From an uncultured Prevotella sp. (lineage in GTDB: Bacteria; Bacteroidota; Bacteroidia; Bacteroidales; Bacteroidaceae): a stretch of 44,239 bases of DNA. The notes beneath the pieces were generated by a model that was not told the DNA's origin, searched no databases, and saw nothing but the letters and a program-made list of their open reading frames with translations. Shown piece by piece: positions 9,883 to 18,548 of the stretch. The stretch covers positions 1-44,239 of the forward strand of contig CAMAGM010000004.1 of NCBI GenBank assembly GCA_945833995.1, read 5' to 3'. The first letter of the stretch is position 1; each line of letters starts with the position of its first letter. The position numbers and the translations under genes are program-made.

Positions 9883-11121
9883 GTGGGCGAACCATCCCAC
9901 GAACTTCTTCCAAGGAGAGCGCATCTCATCCCATAGCGGCTCGGTGAGATAGAGGCTCTTCTGCTTGTCGTTGTCGAACATTCGGCTCAACTCGCCAGTG
10001 GTGCAAGAGTCGAGTATTACGGCATTCTCCTCGTAGTCCCACCGAAGGCTTCTCGCGTTGAGGTTGGCACTTCCAACGGTGCAGAACCTTCCATCCACCA
10101 TTATTATCTTGGTGTGGTGGAAGCCTGGCTGATATACCCAGATGTCGGCTCCGTGTTTCTTCAGTTTGTGTGCGTTGTAGAACACGCAGTCGGGAGTGAG
10201 TGGAATGTCGCTCTTCTGCGAGATCATTATCTCCACCTTCACACCTCTTTTTATAGCCTTCTTCAATGCTTTCTTCAGCTTGTGGTTGAGGGTGAGATAG
10301 GGGTTTACAAGTTTAATGGAGTCTTGTGCGGAATTTATTGCCTCAAGATAGAAGGTGCGTATGATGTCGGCGGTTTTCCTTGGCTCCCTGTTGATGATGC
10401 CAACCAGTTTCCTTCCCCTTGTCGCCGTGGTGTCGGGCTTTAGTCCCATGAACTGGCATGGCTGGCTGAAATACTCCTCGCCAGTCAAGTCCTCCTTGGT
10501 GACCTTGTTCCAGATGCGTAGGAAAATGCGTTGCAGCTCGTCAACGGTGCTTCCCTCAATGCGGCAGTGCATATCGCGCCATTCGCCCACCTGCTCGGTA
10601 CCGTTGAGATAATAGTCGGCAACGTTCATTCCGCCTGTGTATGCCACTGCGCCATCGATGACCACAATCTTGCGGTGGTCACGGCTGAAAACGTGGTTGA
10701 CCCATGGGAAGCGTATAGGGTCAAACTCATATATCTCTATTCCCGACGCACGGAGCGAGTCGAGATGGTGTTTCTTCAGTGGGCGGTTGTTTGAGTCGTT
10801 GCCAAACCCGTCGAAGAGAGCCCTCACTTTCACTCCCTCCTGAACTTTCCGCCGTAGGAGGTTGAACAGTTCTGAGGCAATGGAGTCGTTGCGGAAATTG
10901 AAATATTCAAGGTGAACGTGATGTTTGGCTTGACGAATTGCCTTAAACATATCGTCAAACTTCTCATATCCGTTCATCAATAGTGTGACAGTGTTGTTAT
11001 CCGAAAACTCTATTCCCTTCTGTTCTAACACGTGCCTTATGGTCGAGTCGCTGCGCTCCTCCCCGTAGGTGAAGTTTACGGAGAGGAGCAAGCAACACGT
11101 AATCAGAATGTTGCGTATCAT
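9862..11121 (-). CDS. Phospholipase D-family protein, cardiolipin synthase-like
   Basis: A 419-residue protein starting MIRNILITCCLLLSVNF, a signal peptide or N-terminal membrane segment. It has two PLD catalytic HxKxxxxD motifs: HRKIVVIDG followed by GGMN, and HTKIIMVDGRF followed by GSANLNARS. This is the two-motif layout of cardiolipin synthases, which join two phosphatidylglycerols, although other exported phosphodiesterases share it. The frame is open to 11169, but that would run into the upstream gene; the ATG at 11121 lies 4 bases after that gene's stop and begins the signal peptide. It is the last gene of the kdsA-kdsD-regulator operon, which suggests an envelope-lipid role. The 3' end overlaps the convergent TPR-like gene. 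Confidence 0.82.
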   Translation of the reverse strand: MIRNILITCCLLLSVNFTYGEERSDSTIRHVLEQKGIEFSDNNTVTLLMNGYEKFDDMFKAIRQAKHHVHLEYFNFRNDSIASELFNLLRRKVQEGVKVRALFDGFGNDSNNRPLKKHHLDSLRASGIEIYEFDPIRFPWVNHVFSRDHRKIVVIDGAVAYTGGMNVADYYLNGTEQVGEWRDMHCRIEGSTVDELQRIFLRIWNKVTKEDLTGEEYFSQPCQFMGLKPDTTATRGRKLVGIINREPRKTADIIRTFYLEAINSAQDSIKLVNPYLTLNHKLKKALKKAIKRGVKVEIMISQKSDIPLTPDCVFYNAHKLKKHGADIWVYQPGFHHTKIIMVDGRFCTVGSANLNARSLRWDYEENAVILDSCTTGELSRMFDNDKQKSLYLTEPLWDEMRSPWKKFVGWFAHLLSPFL

Positions 11122-11125
11122 TTTC

Positions 11126-14100
11126 TTATTTCCTATGTGCAAGTCTGTATTCAAGTGGCGATATGCCATATTTCTCCTTGAATATGTTGATGAAGTTCTC
11201 TGCTGTCACGAAGCCAACGTTGATGGCAAGCTCGCTGAGGTTGATGTTGGTGCGCTCAAGCAGTGTGCAGGCATGCTTGAGACGCAGCTCACGTACAAGC
11301 TCCGCTGGGGTCTTGGAGGTTATTGCCCTAATCTTCCGATAGAACGGAACGCGCCCCATACCCATTGCCGAAGCCATTTCCTCAAGGTTGATGTGTCCGC
11401 GGCTCATGTTCTGCAGTACGTACTGCTCGATATTGGTTATCAGCTGCTTGTCCATGGAGTCGGTCATGGTGTAGTCGCCAATGGTCTCACCAGTCTCGTA
11501 GAGGCTCAGCTGGGTCTTCAGTTTCTCCTGCTCCTTTTCTGCCTCTTCCTTCTCCTGCTTCTTCTTCTCCTCTATCTTGCGTGCCTCTTCCTTTGCCGCC
11601 TCGGTCTTTGCGTCGTCCATGTCGTCAAGCTCGACAGTGGCGGTGGTCATACTTGAGCTGTAGCCCTCAAGGCGTCGTGTCTCAACACCCTCGATAACAT
11701 CCATGAGTCCCTCGGCAGGTGCAAGTCCAAGCAATCTGTTGAATCGTGTCGCAGCCTCGTGCAGGTTGAATGGTTTCGACAAGTAGTCGTCGGCAGAGAC
11801 CGTGATGTTCCGTCCTGCCATCTCGGCAGCAGTAAGCACGCCGTCGGTCATTAGCACGAACTTGATGTCCTGCACGGTGGTGTCGGTCTTGATCTTGTTG
11901 CAGAGTTGACTACCTGTCATCCGCGGCATATCCTCTTTCGCTACGACAATGTTAGGATGCAGCACCTCTATGTCGCCCATGGCGTGCTCGCTGTTGTCGT
12001 AGGTGTAGATGTTGTAGATGTCGCCAAGGCGTTCCTTGATGAACTTCAGGAACTCCTTGTTGTCATCGACAATGGCAATGGTATATTGCTGTGTGATGAG
12101 TCCTGTCTTCTTTGGTCTTGCTATCTCTGCTGTCAGCTCGTCGCTGGTGCTCTCAAGCAGGTTGACCTCTCCATGGTCGTTGAGCTGCAGGCGGTCGTTG
12201 GCTACGGCAATGGCTTTCGACTCCGGGTTCTCAAGATACATCTGCATCTCAGAGATGCGCGTGATGATCTGCAGCATCTGGAAATGGAGAGAGTTGACTT
12301 GCTCCTTCATCTCCACGCTGTCTGACTTGTCGGCTATTGTACCAATGATGGATGCCATGCGTGCCATTGGCTGACGTAGTTCGTCGCTTGCCGACTTAAT
12401 CTCATTGCGCTGTCGGGTAAGCTCGCCAATGACTGCCTTTTTCTTGTTCCAAAGGTATTTTACTTGCTTTGTTCCCAATCGCCAGATGTAGAATACGAAT
12501 ATGGCTGCTACTACATAAATTACGATCATCCACCATGAAATCCACCATGGACGCTGAATGATGATCTCAAGCGTGCGCTCCTGCTTGCTCACAGCTCCGT
12601 CAGAACTTACAGCTTTCACGTGGAGGATGTATTTGCCGCTCTCAAGGTTACGGAACGTTACGCCATGGGTTAGGGCATCGCCGTTTCGCCAGTCCTCGTC
12701 ACGACCTTCCAACCAGTATTTGAACTGCAAGCGCTCGCTCTGGTTGTAGTTGCCGCCTGCAAACTTTATCGTAAACGTGTTCTGATTGCTCGACAGCTCA
12801 AGTCGGCTACTCTCGTTGAGGGCTTGTGGCAGTGGCACTGTGCCGTTGTACTCGTGTCCGGTCAATATCTCGGTCTCTCCTATGAATAGCTGTGTGAGCA
12901 TGACCCTTGGCAGGGTGCGGGTGTTCTCCTTTCCCCGCTGTCTTGTCCAGTTCACACCATAGAGTCCACCCAGCAATACGTTGCCGTCCTTCTTGGTCAG
13001 GATTGCGCCCATGTTGAACTCGTTGCTCTGCAAGCCATCGCTTATGTCGTAGTTGTACAAGCCATAGTTGAACTGCCCGTCCTTTCCTACGCGCTGTACT
13101 ACCACACGGCACACGCCGTTGCTCGTGGTAATCCAGATGTTGTGGTTCTTGTCTTCCGTTATACCACAGATGCAGTTGTTGCAGAGTCCCTCGCTTTCCG
13201 TAATGTATTTGAGGCTGTCGGTTGTGAGGTCGAGCACGTTCACTCCCTCGCGTGTTCCCACCCAGATAAGTCCACGGCTATCCTGCATCACATGGGTGAT
13301 GTAGTCGTTGGTGAATGTCTTTAGGTTGGTTGAGTTTCCCGTCAGCATGGTCTTCTCGGTTGTAGATAGGTTGAGGAGCATCAGTCCCTCGTTGGTGCCA
13401 ACGAGCAGGTTGTTGTTGTGCCCGTAGAAAAGCGAGGTGATGTTGTTTGACGTCAGCTTGCCGTTCTCCTTAGTATAGGTGGAGAACGTGTTCATGCGTG
13501 GGTTATACACTTGCAGGCCTCCGTTGGTGGCAATCCAAAGGCTACCTGTCTTGTCGGCACAGAGGGCATTGATGTGGTCGTCAATAATGGTGCTTCCGCT
13601 GTCCCTCGCCACGGTATAGAACTTTGTCTCACCGCCTTTTATCCTCGTTAGTCCGTTCTGCTTCGAGCCTACCCAGATGCTTCCGTCGGGTGTTGTCTCC
13701 ATAGCGCTGATTTTCTGGCTTGTGAGTGGTCCCTCATATCCCACAATACCCTTGTTGCTTGTTCCAAACCAAACCTTTCCCGTCTGGTCTTGGGTCATTG
13801 CCGATATGTCGCCATAGAAAGCAGTCTCGAATTTGTAGATGTCGTTTCCATAATAAGCCACTCCCGACTTCTCCGTGCCTACCCAAAGCAGGTCTGAGTC
13901 ATCCACATAGACGCTGAGTATTCCTATCGTCTCCTCGTTATATGGGGTAGAGGTGTTGGCGCTGCGTGGTACAATAGGCTCCATCTCGTGTGAGTTCACG
14001 TTCATTCGGATAAGTCCAGAGCGGTCTGTTCCTATCCAGATATTTCCCTTGCGGTCGCCAGCCATGCTTGTCACGCTGTGGTCCATGCCCCCATTGCTGA

Positions 14101-14899
14101 GTCCTAACTGGTCGCCAATGTTAGTGTCCCAGGTGTTAGCCTTCTTGTAATATACCATGAGCGTGCCCTGACCATAGAGCCAGATGTTATCCACTTGGTC
14201 GGCAAATGCCTTGAGTGTGTTGCTGTTGCGAAGCTGTTTGGTGGCAATCTCATTTGTCGTCCACACGGTTGTTTGTTGGTTGTCGATGTTGCAGCACACT
14301 ATACGTCCGTCGGTATAGACAATCAAAGCTCCGTCGCGGCACTCGCTAATAGAGCTTACCTCACCCTCTGGAATGCCCTTGATGTCGGCGGTATAGCCAA
14401 ACTCATAAAGAAGCTGTTGCTGGGTGTTGTAGCCCATCACGCCTTTCCCCTGAACGTAAGTCCAAACGTTTTTCTGACTGTCAATATACACTATCTGTGG
14501 CTCTTCCTTCATACCCATTCTCGCAAACACCTGCTTCATTTCCCTGCCAAAGCTCTCGGTCTGCGGATTGTAGATGCACATTCCAGAGGCGGTCTTTATC
14601 CATATGTTGCCGTCAAGCGACTCCTGCATGCTCACAATATAGCTGTCGGGAAGCGACGAGCCGTCGAGGGAGTTGCACTGGAAATACTTGAACGTGTAGC
14701 CGTCATAGCGGTAAAGACCTGCCGGAGTGCCCAACCATACGAAGCCACGCGAGTCCTTCATTATGCAGTTTATCTGACTGCTGTTCAAGCCCACTCTCGC
14801 GTTGAGGGTCTTGAAAAGATAGATGCTTGCCGCTGCGACAGGGACCGCGAGCAGCAGTACGATAAGCAGTTTGCGTAGTGTCTTTATATTCTTAGCCAT
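11126..14899 (-). CDS. Degenerate hybrid two-component regulator: propeller sensor, pseudo-kinase, pseudo-receiver, AraC-type HTH
   Basis: A 1257-residue protein. After an N-terminal membrane or signal segment (residues 8-28) come many Reg_prop propeller repeats (DSRGFVWLGTPAGLYRYDG style), a Y_Y_Y domain (about 700-775) and a membrane helix (about 785-805). The phosphorelay chemistry is missing. The HisKA-like stretch reads SASDELRQPMARM with Asp at residue 839 where the phosphorylated His belongs. No HATPase domain (N, G1, G2 boxes) follows. The receiver-like domain keeps VDDN and the later Lys, but its acceptor Asp is replaced by Lys (residue 988, VVAKEDMPRMTG). A charged coiled coil rich in K and E (about 1095-1135) leads into a complete AraC-type HTH. 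It is probably a membrane-tethered regulator that works by conformation. It is third in the kdsA operon. Confidence 0.88.
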   Translation of the reverse strand: MAKNIKTLRKLLIVLLLAVPVAAASIYLFKTLNARVGLNSSQINCIMKDSRGFVWLGTPAGLYRYDGYTFKYFQCNSLDGSSLPDSYIVSMQESLDGNIWIKTASGMCIYNPQTESFGREMKQVFARMGMKEEPQIVYIDSQKNVWTYVQGKGVMGYNTQQQLLYEFGYTADIKGIPEGEVSSISECRDGALIVYTDGRIVCCNIDNQQTTVWTTNEIATKQLRNSNTLKAFADQVDNIWLYGQGTLMVYYKKANTWDTNIGDQLGLSNGGMDHSVTSMAGDRKGNIWIGTDRSGLIRMNVNSHEMEPIVPRSANTSTPYNEETIGILSVYVDDSDLLWVGTEKSGVAYYGNDIYKFETAFYGDISAMTQDQTGKVWFGTSNKGIVGYEGPLTSQKISAMETTPDGSIWVGSKQNGLTRIKGGETKFYTVARDSGSTIIDDHINALCADKTGSLWIATNGGLQVYNPRMNTFSTYTKENGKLTSNNITSLFYGHNNNLLVGTNEGLMLLNLSTTEKTMLTGNSTNLKTFTNDYITHVMQDSRGLIWVGTREGVNVLDLTTDSLKYITESEGLCNNCICGITEDKNHNIWITTSNGVCRVVVQRVGKDGQFNYGLYNYDISDGLQSNEFNMGAILTKKDGNVLLGGLYGVNWTRQRGKENTRTLPRVMLTQLFIGETEILTGHEYNGTVPLPQALNESSRLELSSNQNTFTIKFAGGNYNQSERLQFKYWLEGRDEDWRNGDALTHGVTFRNLESGKYILHVKAVSSDGAVSKQERTLEIIIQRPWWISWWMIVIYVVAAIFVFYIWRLGTKQVKYLWNKKKAVIGELTRQRNEIKSASDELRQPMARMASIIGTIADKSDSVEMKEQVNSLHFQMLQIITRISEMQMYLENPESKAIAVANDRLQLNDHGEVNLLESTSDELTAEIARPKKTGLITQQYTIAIVDDNKEFLKFIKERLGDIYNIYTYDNSEHAMGDIEVLHPNIVVAKEDMPRMTGSQLCNKIKTDTTVQDIKFVLMTDGVLTAAEMAGRNITVSADDYLSKPFNLHEAATRFNRLLGLAPAEGLMDVIEGVETRRLEGYSSSMTTATVELDDMDDAKTEAAKEEARKIEEKKKQEKEEAEKEQEKLKTQLSLYETGETIGDYTMTDSMDKQLITNIEQYVLQNMSRGHINLEEMASAMGMGRVPFYRKIRAITSKTPAELVRELRLKHACTLLERTNINLSELAINVGFVTAENFINIFKEKYGISPLEYRLAHRK

Positions 14900-14924
14900 A
14901 GTGTAATTGTTCTATAGATTGGAT

Positions 14925-15872
14925 TTATATCATACATGAGTAGTGGTCAACTACTCCGAGAAGATGACGCTCCTTGTCGGTTACGAGCACCGAATGTATC
15001 TTATAGCGGTTCATTATCTTCTGTATTTCCGAGATCCTTGTCTGGCGGGTGACGGTTTTCGGGTTTCTTGTCATTATGTCGGCAACGGTCTTGTTGAAGA
15101 ACTCTGCCTGCCATTTCTCCATAGCACGGCGTATGTCGCCGTCGGTGATGAGTCCTGCTATGCTGTCGTTCTCCATTGCCACGCCAAGTCCGAGCTTTCC
15201 CTTGCTTACGAGTATTATTGCCTCGCCGAGATTCATGTTCGGGTCAAGCACTGGAAGCTCCTCCACTCGCATCACGTCTTGGGCTGTTGTCAGCAGTCTC
15301 TTGCCAAGTTCGCCGCCAGGATGGAATTGTGCGAAGTCCTGAGGACGGAAGTTGCGCTTCTCCATCAGGGCTACCGCAAGCGCGTCGCCCATTGCCAACG
15401 TTGCGGTCGTGCTGCTTGTCGGTGCGAGGTTGAGCGGGCATGCCTCCTTGCTCACGCTGACATTGATGTGGTAGGTAGAGTATTTTGCCAACAGCGATTG
15501 CGGATTGCCACTCATTCCCACAATGGGGATTTCCATGTGCAGCACCATAGGTATGAATCTCAGCAACTCGTCGGTCTGTCCAGAGTTGGATATGGCGAGC
15601 ACCACATCGTCCTTTGTCATCACGCCAAGGTCGCCGTGGAACACGTCGAGAGGGTTGATGAAGAACGATGGCGTTCCAGTGCTCGACAGTGTGGCGGCTA
15701 TCTTCGCGCCTATGTGTCCGCTCTTGCCCACACCTGTCACTATCACCTTGCCGTGGCAGCGGAAAATCAGCTCAACGGCATCGTCGAAGTTGTGGTCGAG
15801 TTTTGGAATTAGCTCAAGCAGTGCCTGTGCCTCGTCCTTGATGCACTGTATTGCGTATTCTCTTGTAGTCAT
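14925..15872 (-). CDS. kdsD: Arabinose-5-phosphate isomerase (KpsF/GutQ/KdsD family)
   Basis: A 315-residue protein with an N-terminal SIS sugar-isomerase domain (VTGVGKSGHIGAKIAATLSS, then DVVLAISNSGQTDELL) and two C-terminal CBS domains (from about residue 200; the second ends RYKIHSVLVTDKERHLLGVV). The family converts ribulose 5-phosphate to arabinose 5-phosphate, the first step towards the LPS sugar Kdo. It lies 16 bases after kdsA, which uses its product, so the two genes encode consecutive enzymes in one operon. Length and domain order are normal. Confidence 0.95.
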   Translation of the reverse strand: MTTREYAIQCIKDEAQALLELIPKLDHNFDDAVELIFRCHGKVIVTGVGKSGHIGAKIAATLSSTGTPSFFINPLDVFHGDLGVMTKDDVVLAISNSGQTDELLRFIPMVLHMEIPIVGMSGNPQSLLAKYSTYHINVSVSKEACPLNLAPTSSTTATLAMGDALAVALMEKRNFRPQDFAQFHPGGELGKRLLTTAQDVMRVEELPVLDPNMNLGEAIILVSKGKLGLGVAMENDSIAGLITDGDIRRAMEKWQAEFFNKTVADIMTRNPKTVTRQTRISEIQKIMNRYKIHSVLVTDKERHLLGVVDHYSCMI

Positions 15873-15888
15873 TTCTATCTTGCGGTTT

Positions 15889-16665
15889 TTATTTCACCAA
15901 CTGTTCAACCAATCCCTCAAGTTTGTCAAGCTCCAGCATGTTGGCTGCATCGCTCAATCCTTTGTCGGGGTCAGGATGCACCTCGAAGAACCAACCGTTA
16001 GCCCCGAACGCTTTTGCGGCAAGAGCCATCATCGGCACATATCTGCGGTCGCCACCTGTCTTGCCCCCAGCGCCGCCTGGACGTTGCACGCTATGGGTGC
16101 AGTCCATGATTACGCTGTCGGTGAGCTGCAGCATGTCGGGAATGTTCCTGAAATCTACCACGAGGTTGTTGTAGCCATAGATGTTTCCACGCTCTGTTAG
16201 CCATACCTCAGAGGCACCGCCCTCGCGTGCCTTCTCCACGGGGTATCTCATGTCCATTCCGCTAAGGAACTGTGCCTTCTTGATGTTCACCACACGGCCA
16301 GTCCTTGCCGCAGCCACGAGGAGGTCGGTCTGCCTGCAGAGAAATGCCGGTATCTGGATTACATCGACCACCTCTCCCGCTGGCTCTGCCTGCCAGCTCT
16401 CGTGTATGTCGGTGAGCAGTCGCAGTCCGTATTTCCCTTTTATGTCGGCAAGCATCTGCAGACCCTTGTCTATGCCAGGGCCACGGAATGACTTTATTGA
16501 AGTTCGGTTTGCCTTGTCGAACGAAGCCTTGAAAATAATGTCAATGCCAAACTTGGAATTGATTTCCACCAATTTCTTGGCAACTGTGTCGAGAAGCTCT
16601 GCCGACTCTATCACGCAAGGGCCGGCAATTATCTTGGGTTGAAAATTCGAGAGGTCTGTTGTCAT
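15889..16665 (-). CDS. kdsA: 3-deoxy-8-phosphooctulonate (Kdo-8-P) synthase
   Basis: A 258-residue protein with the family motifs GPCVIES, KASFDKANRTS, RGPGID and DCTHSVQRPGG. It condenses phosphoenolpyruvate with arabinose 5-phosphate to Kdo-8-phosphate in the cytoplasm, for LPS inner core. The frame is open to 16734, but a near-ideal promoter lies at 16704-16735, inside that extension, so the ATG at 16665 (MTTDLSNFQPKIIAG) is the start. It is the first gene of a leftward operon kdsA-kdsD-regulator-phospholipase D with gaps of 4-25 bases. Confidence 0.96.
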   Translation of the reverse strand: MTTDLSNFQPKIIAGPCVIESAELLDTVAKKLVEINSKFGIDIIFKASFDKANRTSIKSFRGPGIDKGLQMLADIKGKYGLRLLTDIHESWQAEPAGEVVDVIQIPAFLCRQTDLLVAAARTGRVVNIKKAQFLSGMDMRYPVEKAREGGASEVWLTERGNIYGYNNLVVDFRNIPDMLQLTDSVIMDCTHSVQRPGGAGGKTGGDRRYVPMMALAAKAFGANGWFFEVHPDPDKGLSDAANMLELDKLEGLVEQLVK

Positions 16666-16703
16666 ATCGTTTCTTTTTTCTGCTTTAGGGCAGTTTAACT
16701 CTG

Positions 16704-16735
16704 CAAAGTTATGTTGTTTTGTTGACATTACCAAA
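16704..16735 (-). promoter_or_regulatory. Promoter of the kdsA operon
   Basis: On the minus strand TTTG (16732-16735) is followed by exactly 20 bases and then TAACTTTG (16704-16711), a textbook Bacteroidetes promoter. Transcription would start near 16697, about 30 bases before the kdsA ATG, which fixes that start codon. Confidence 0.8.
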
Positions 16736-16782
16736 TCTTTCCCCGCCTGACTTGTCGTATTTTAATTCTTTTAACTGTAATT

Positions 16783-16816
16783 TTTGCAGCTTTCTCATTT
16801 TCTATGTTTACCTTTG
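16783..16816 (+). promoter_or_regulatory. Promoter of the flavoprotein gene at 16824
   Basis: TTTG (16783-16786), 22 bases, then TACCTTTG (16809-16816). The -7 box is perfect and the spacing slightly long. The -7 box ends only 7 bases before the ATG, so the mRNA would have almost no leader. Confidence 0.6.
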
Positions 16817-16823
16817 CACAACT

Positions 16824-18392
16824 ATGATACAGGAATATCAAATTAGGGTGCTGCCACACGTTGCGGCAAGCACGGCGACGATAAAGGAGTTCGTTGCCCG
16901 TGAGAAGGGTATTGATGCAAGGACCATCAACGAGATACGTGTGCTTAAACGTAGCATCGATGCACGTCACAGGCAGATTTATGTGAATCTCTCGGTAAGG
17001 CTTTTCATAAATGAGATGCCTGCCGACGAGGGTTATGAGCGTGTTGATTATCCCGACGTTTCCAAGTCCACAAAGGTGATAGTCGTGGGCGAAGGACCCG
17101 CAGGTCTTTTTGCTGCCCTACGTTTGGTGGAGCTTGGATTGCGTCCGATAGTAGTGGAGCGTGGAAAGGATGTGCGCAACAGGAAGACCGATTTGGCGCA
17201 GATTACAAAGACGCAGAAGGTAAACACCGAGAGCAACTATTGTTTCGGCGAGGGTGGGGCGGGAGCCTACTCTGACGGAAAGCTCTATACAAGGAGCAAG
17301 AAACGTGGTAATGTTGAGAAAATTTTAAATGTGTTCTGCCAACATGGCGCATCGACGAATATCCTGAGCGATGCCCATCCGCACATTGGCACCGACAAGT
17401 TGCCGAGAGTGATAGAGAACATGCGCAATACCATATTGCAGTCTGGAGGCGAGGTGCATCATGAGACAAAGATGATAGGACTGATTCTAAACCAAAACAA
17501 GGTTGTCGGCGTTGAGACCGTAAATCTCGCTACTGGGGACGAAAAGGCGTTTGAGGGACCTGTCATACTTGCCACAGGCCATTCCGCACGCGATGTCTAT
17601 TCCTATCTCTTTGAGAAGAATATTGAGATTGAGGCGAAGGGAATAGCCGTAGGCGTGCGCCTTGAGCATCCCTCACAGCTGATTGACAAGATTCAGTACC
17701 ATACCAACAATGGCAGGGGAAAATATCTGCCTGCCGCGGAATACTCTTTCGTGACGCAGGTTGACGGACGTGGGGTTTATTCTTTCTGCATGTGTCCAGG
17801 CGGTTTCGTAATCCCTGCCGCTACGGGAGCAGAGCAGATAGTTGTAAATGGCATGAGTCCGAGCAACCGCGGCGGACAGTGGTCGAACAGTGGAATGGTG
17901 GTGGAGTTGCGCCCAGAGGACGTGGAGGGTGACAGCCCGCTGAGGATAATGGAATGGCAGAAGGATGTGGAGAGAAACTGCTGGCTGCAAGGCAACATGA
18001 GGCAGACTGCACCGGCGCAGAGAATGGTGGATTTCGTGAACGGAAAGATAAGCTACGACCTTCCACGCTCGTCGTATGCCCCAGGACTGATCTCATCTCC
18101 GCTGCATTTCTGGTTACCAACGCATGTGGGCAGCAGGCTACGTGAAGGATTCAAGGTGTTTGGACGAAAGAGCCATGGCTTCCTGACCAACGATGCCGTA
18201 GTGATAGCCGTTGAGACAAGAACTTCATCTCCTGTGCGCATATTGCGTGATGCAGAGCGACTTATGCACGTCACCATAGATGGACTTTTCCCTTGTGGCG
18301 AGGGTGCAGGATATGCAGGTGGCATAGTTTCGGCTGGAGTTGACGGTGAGCGGTGTGCGGAAATGGTTGCTGCATATCTTGGGAAAGAGTAA
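16824..18392 (+). CDS. NAD(P)/FAD-dependent oxidoreductase, COG2509-like
   Basis: A 522-residue protein. An N-terminal ~95-residue domain (MIQEYQIRVLPHVAAST, then EIRVLKRSIDARHRQIYVNL) precedes a FAD Rossmann motif, VIVVGEGPAGLFAALRL. Later it has the conserved GEGGAGAYSDGKLYTR, ATGHSARDVYSYL and a C-terminal GEGAGYAGGIVSAGVDG. This is the layout of the large COG2509 'FAD-dependent dehydrogenase' family, whose substrate is not established. The frame is open to 16719, but the promoter boxes lie within that stretch and the family start is MIQEYQIR. It is monocistronic and convergent with the LytTR regulator gene. Confidence 0.85.
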   Translation: MIQEYQIRVLPHVAASTATIKEFVAREKGIDARTINEIRVLKRSIDARHRQIYVNLSVRLFINEMPADEGYERVDYPDVSKSTKVIVVGEGPAGLFAALRLVELGLRPIVVERGKDVRNRKTDLAQITKTQKVNTESNYCFGEGGAGAYSDGKLYTRSKKRGNVEKILNVFCQHGASTNILSDAHPHIGTDKLPRVIENMRNTILQSGGEVHHETKMIGLILNQNKVVGVETVNLATGDEKAFEGPVILATGHSARDVYSYLFEKNIEIEAKGIAVGVRLEHPSQLIDKIQYHTNNGRGKYLPAAEYSFVTQVDGRGVYSFCMCPGGFVIPAATGAEQIVVNGMSPSNRGGQWSNSGMVVELRPEDVEGDSPLRIMEWQKDVERNCWLQGNMRQTAPAQRMVDFVNGKISYDLPRSSYAPGLISSPLHFWLPTHVGSRLREGFKVFGRKSHGFLTNDAVVIAVETRTSSPVRILRDAERLMHVTIDGLFPCGEGAGYAGGIVSAGVDGERCAEMVAAYLGKE

Positions 18393-18396
18393 CATA

Positions 18397-18540
18397 AAGT
18401 GTTACTTTGTTATATAAATAAAAATATTTATAGATAAGGTGCACACAAAGCGTGTTTGGGGAAATATGGGAATGTTGATGCCAAAATCACGTTAACAAAG
18501 TAACACTTGTTGTAGGGACGTGTTATTTTGTTAACGTGAT
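18397..18540. terminator. Bidirectional terminator with mutually exclusive hairpins
   Basis: This sits between two convergent genes. A 21-base stem (18486-18506 with 18520-18540; its only non-Watson-Crick position is a G:U pair in plus-strand RNA) encloses a 13-base loop. A second, perfect 16-base pairing joins 18397-18412 (AAGTGTTACTTTGTTA) with 18493-18508, using the same middle arm. There are thus two competing folds. No strong U-tract follows on either strand. Confidence 0.6.
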
Positions 18541-18548
18541 ATTCATTC

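Noticed and set aside
14943..15812. Long plus-strand frame opposite kdsD, and similar long frames opposite the propeller sensors and the TolC gene
   Set aside because: They are shadows of strongly supported genes on the minus strand and show no protein family features.
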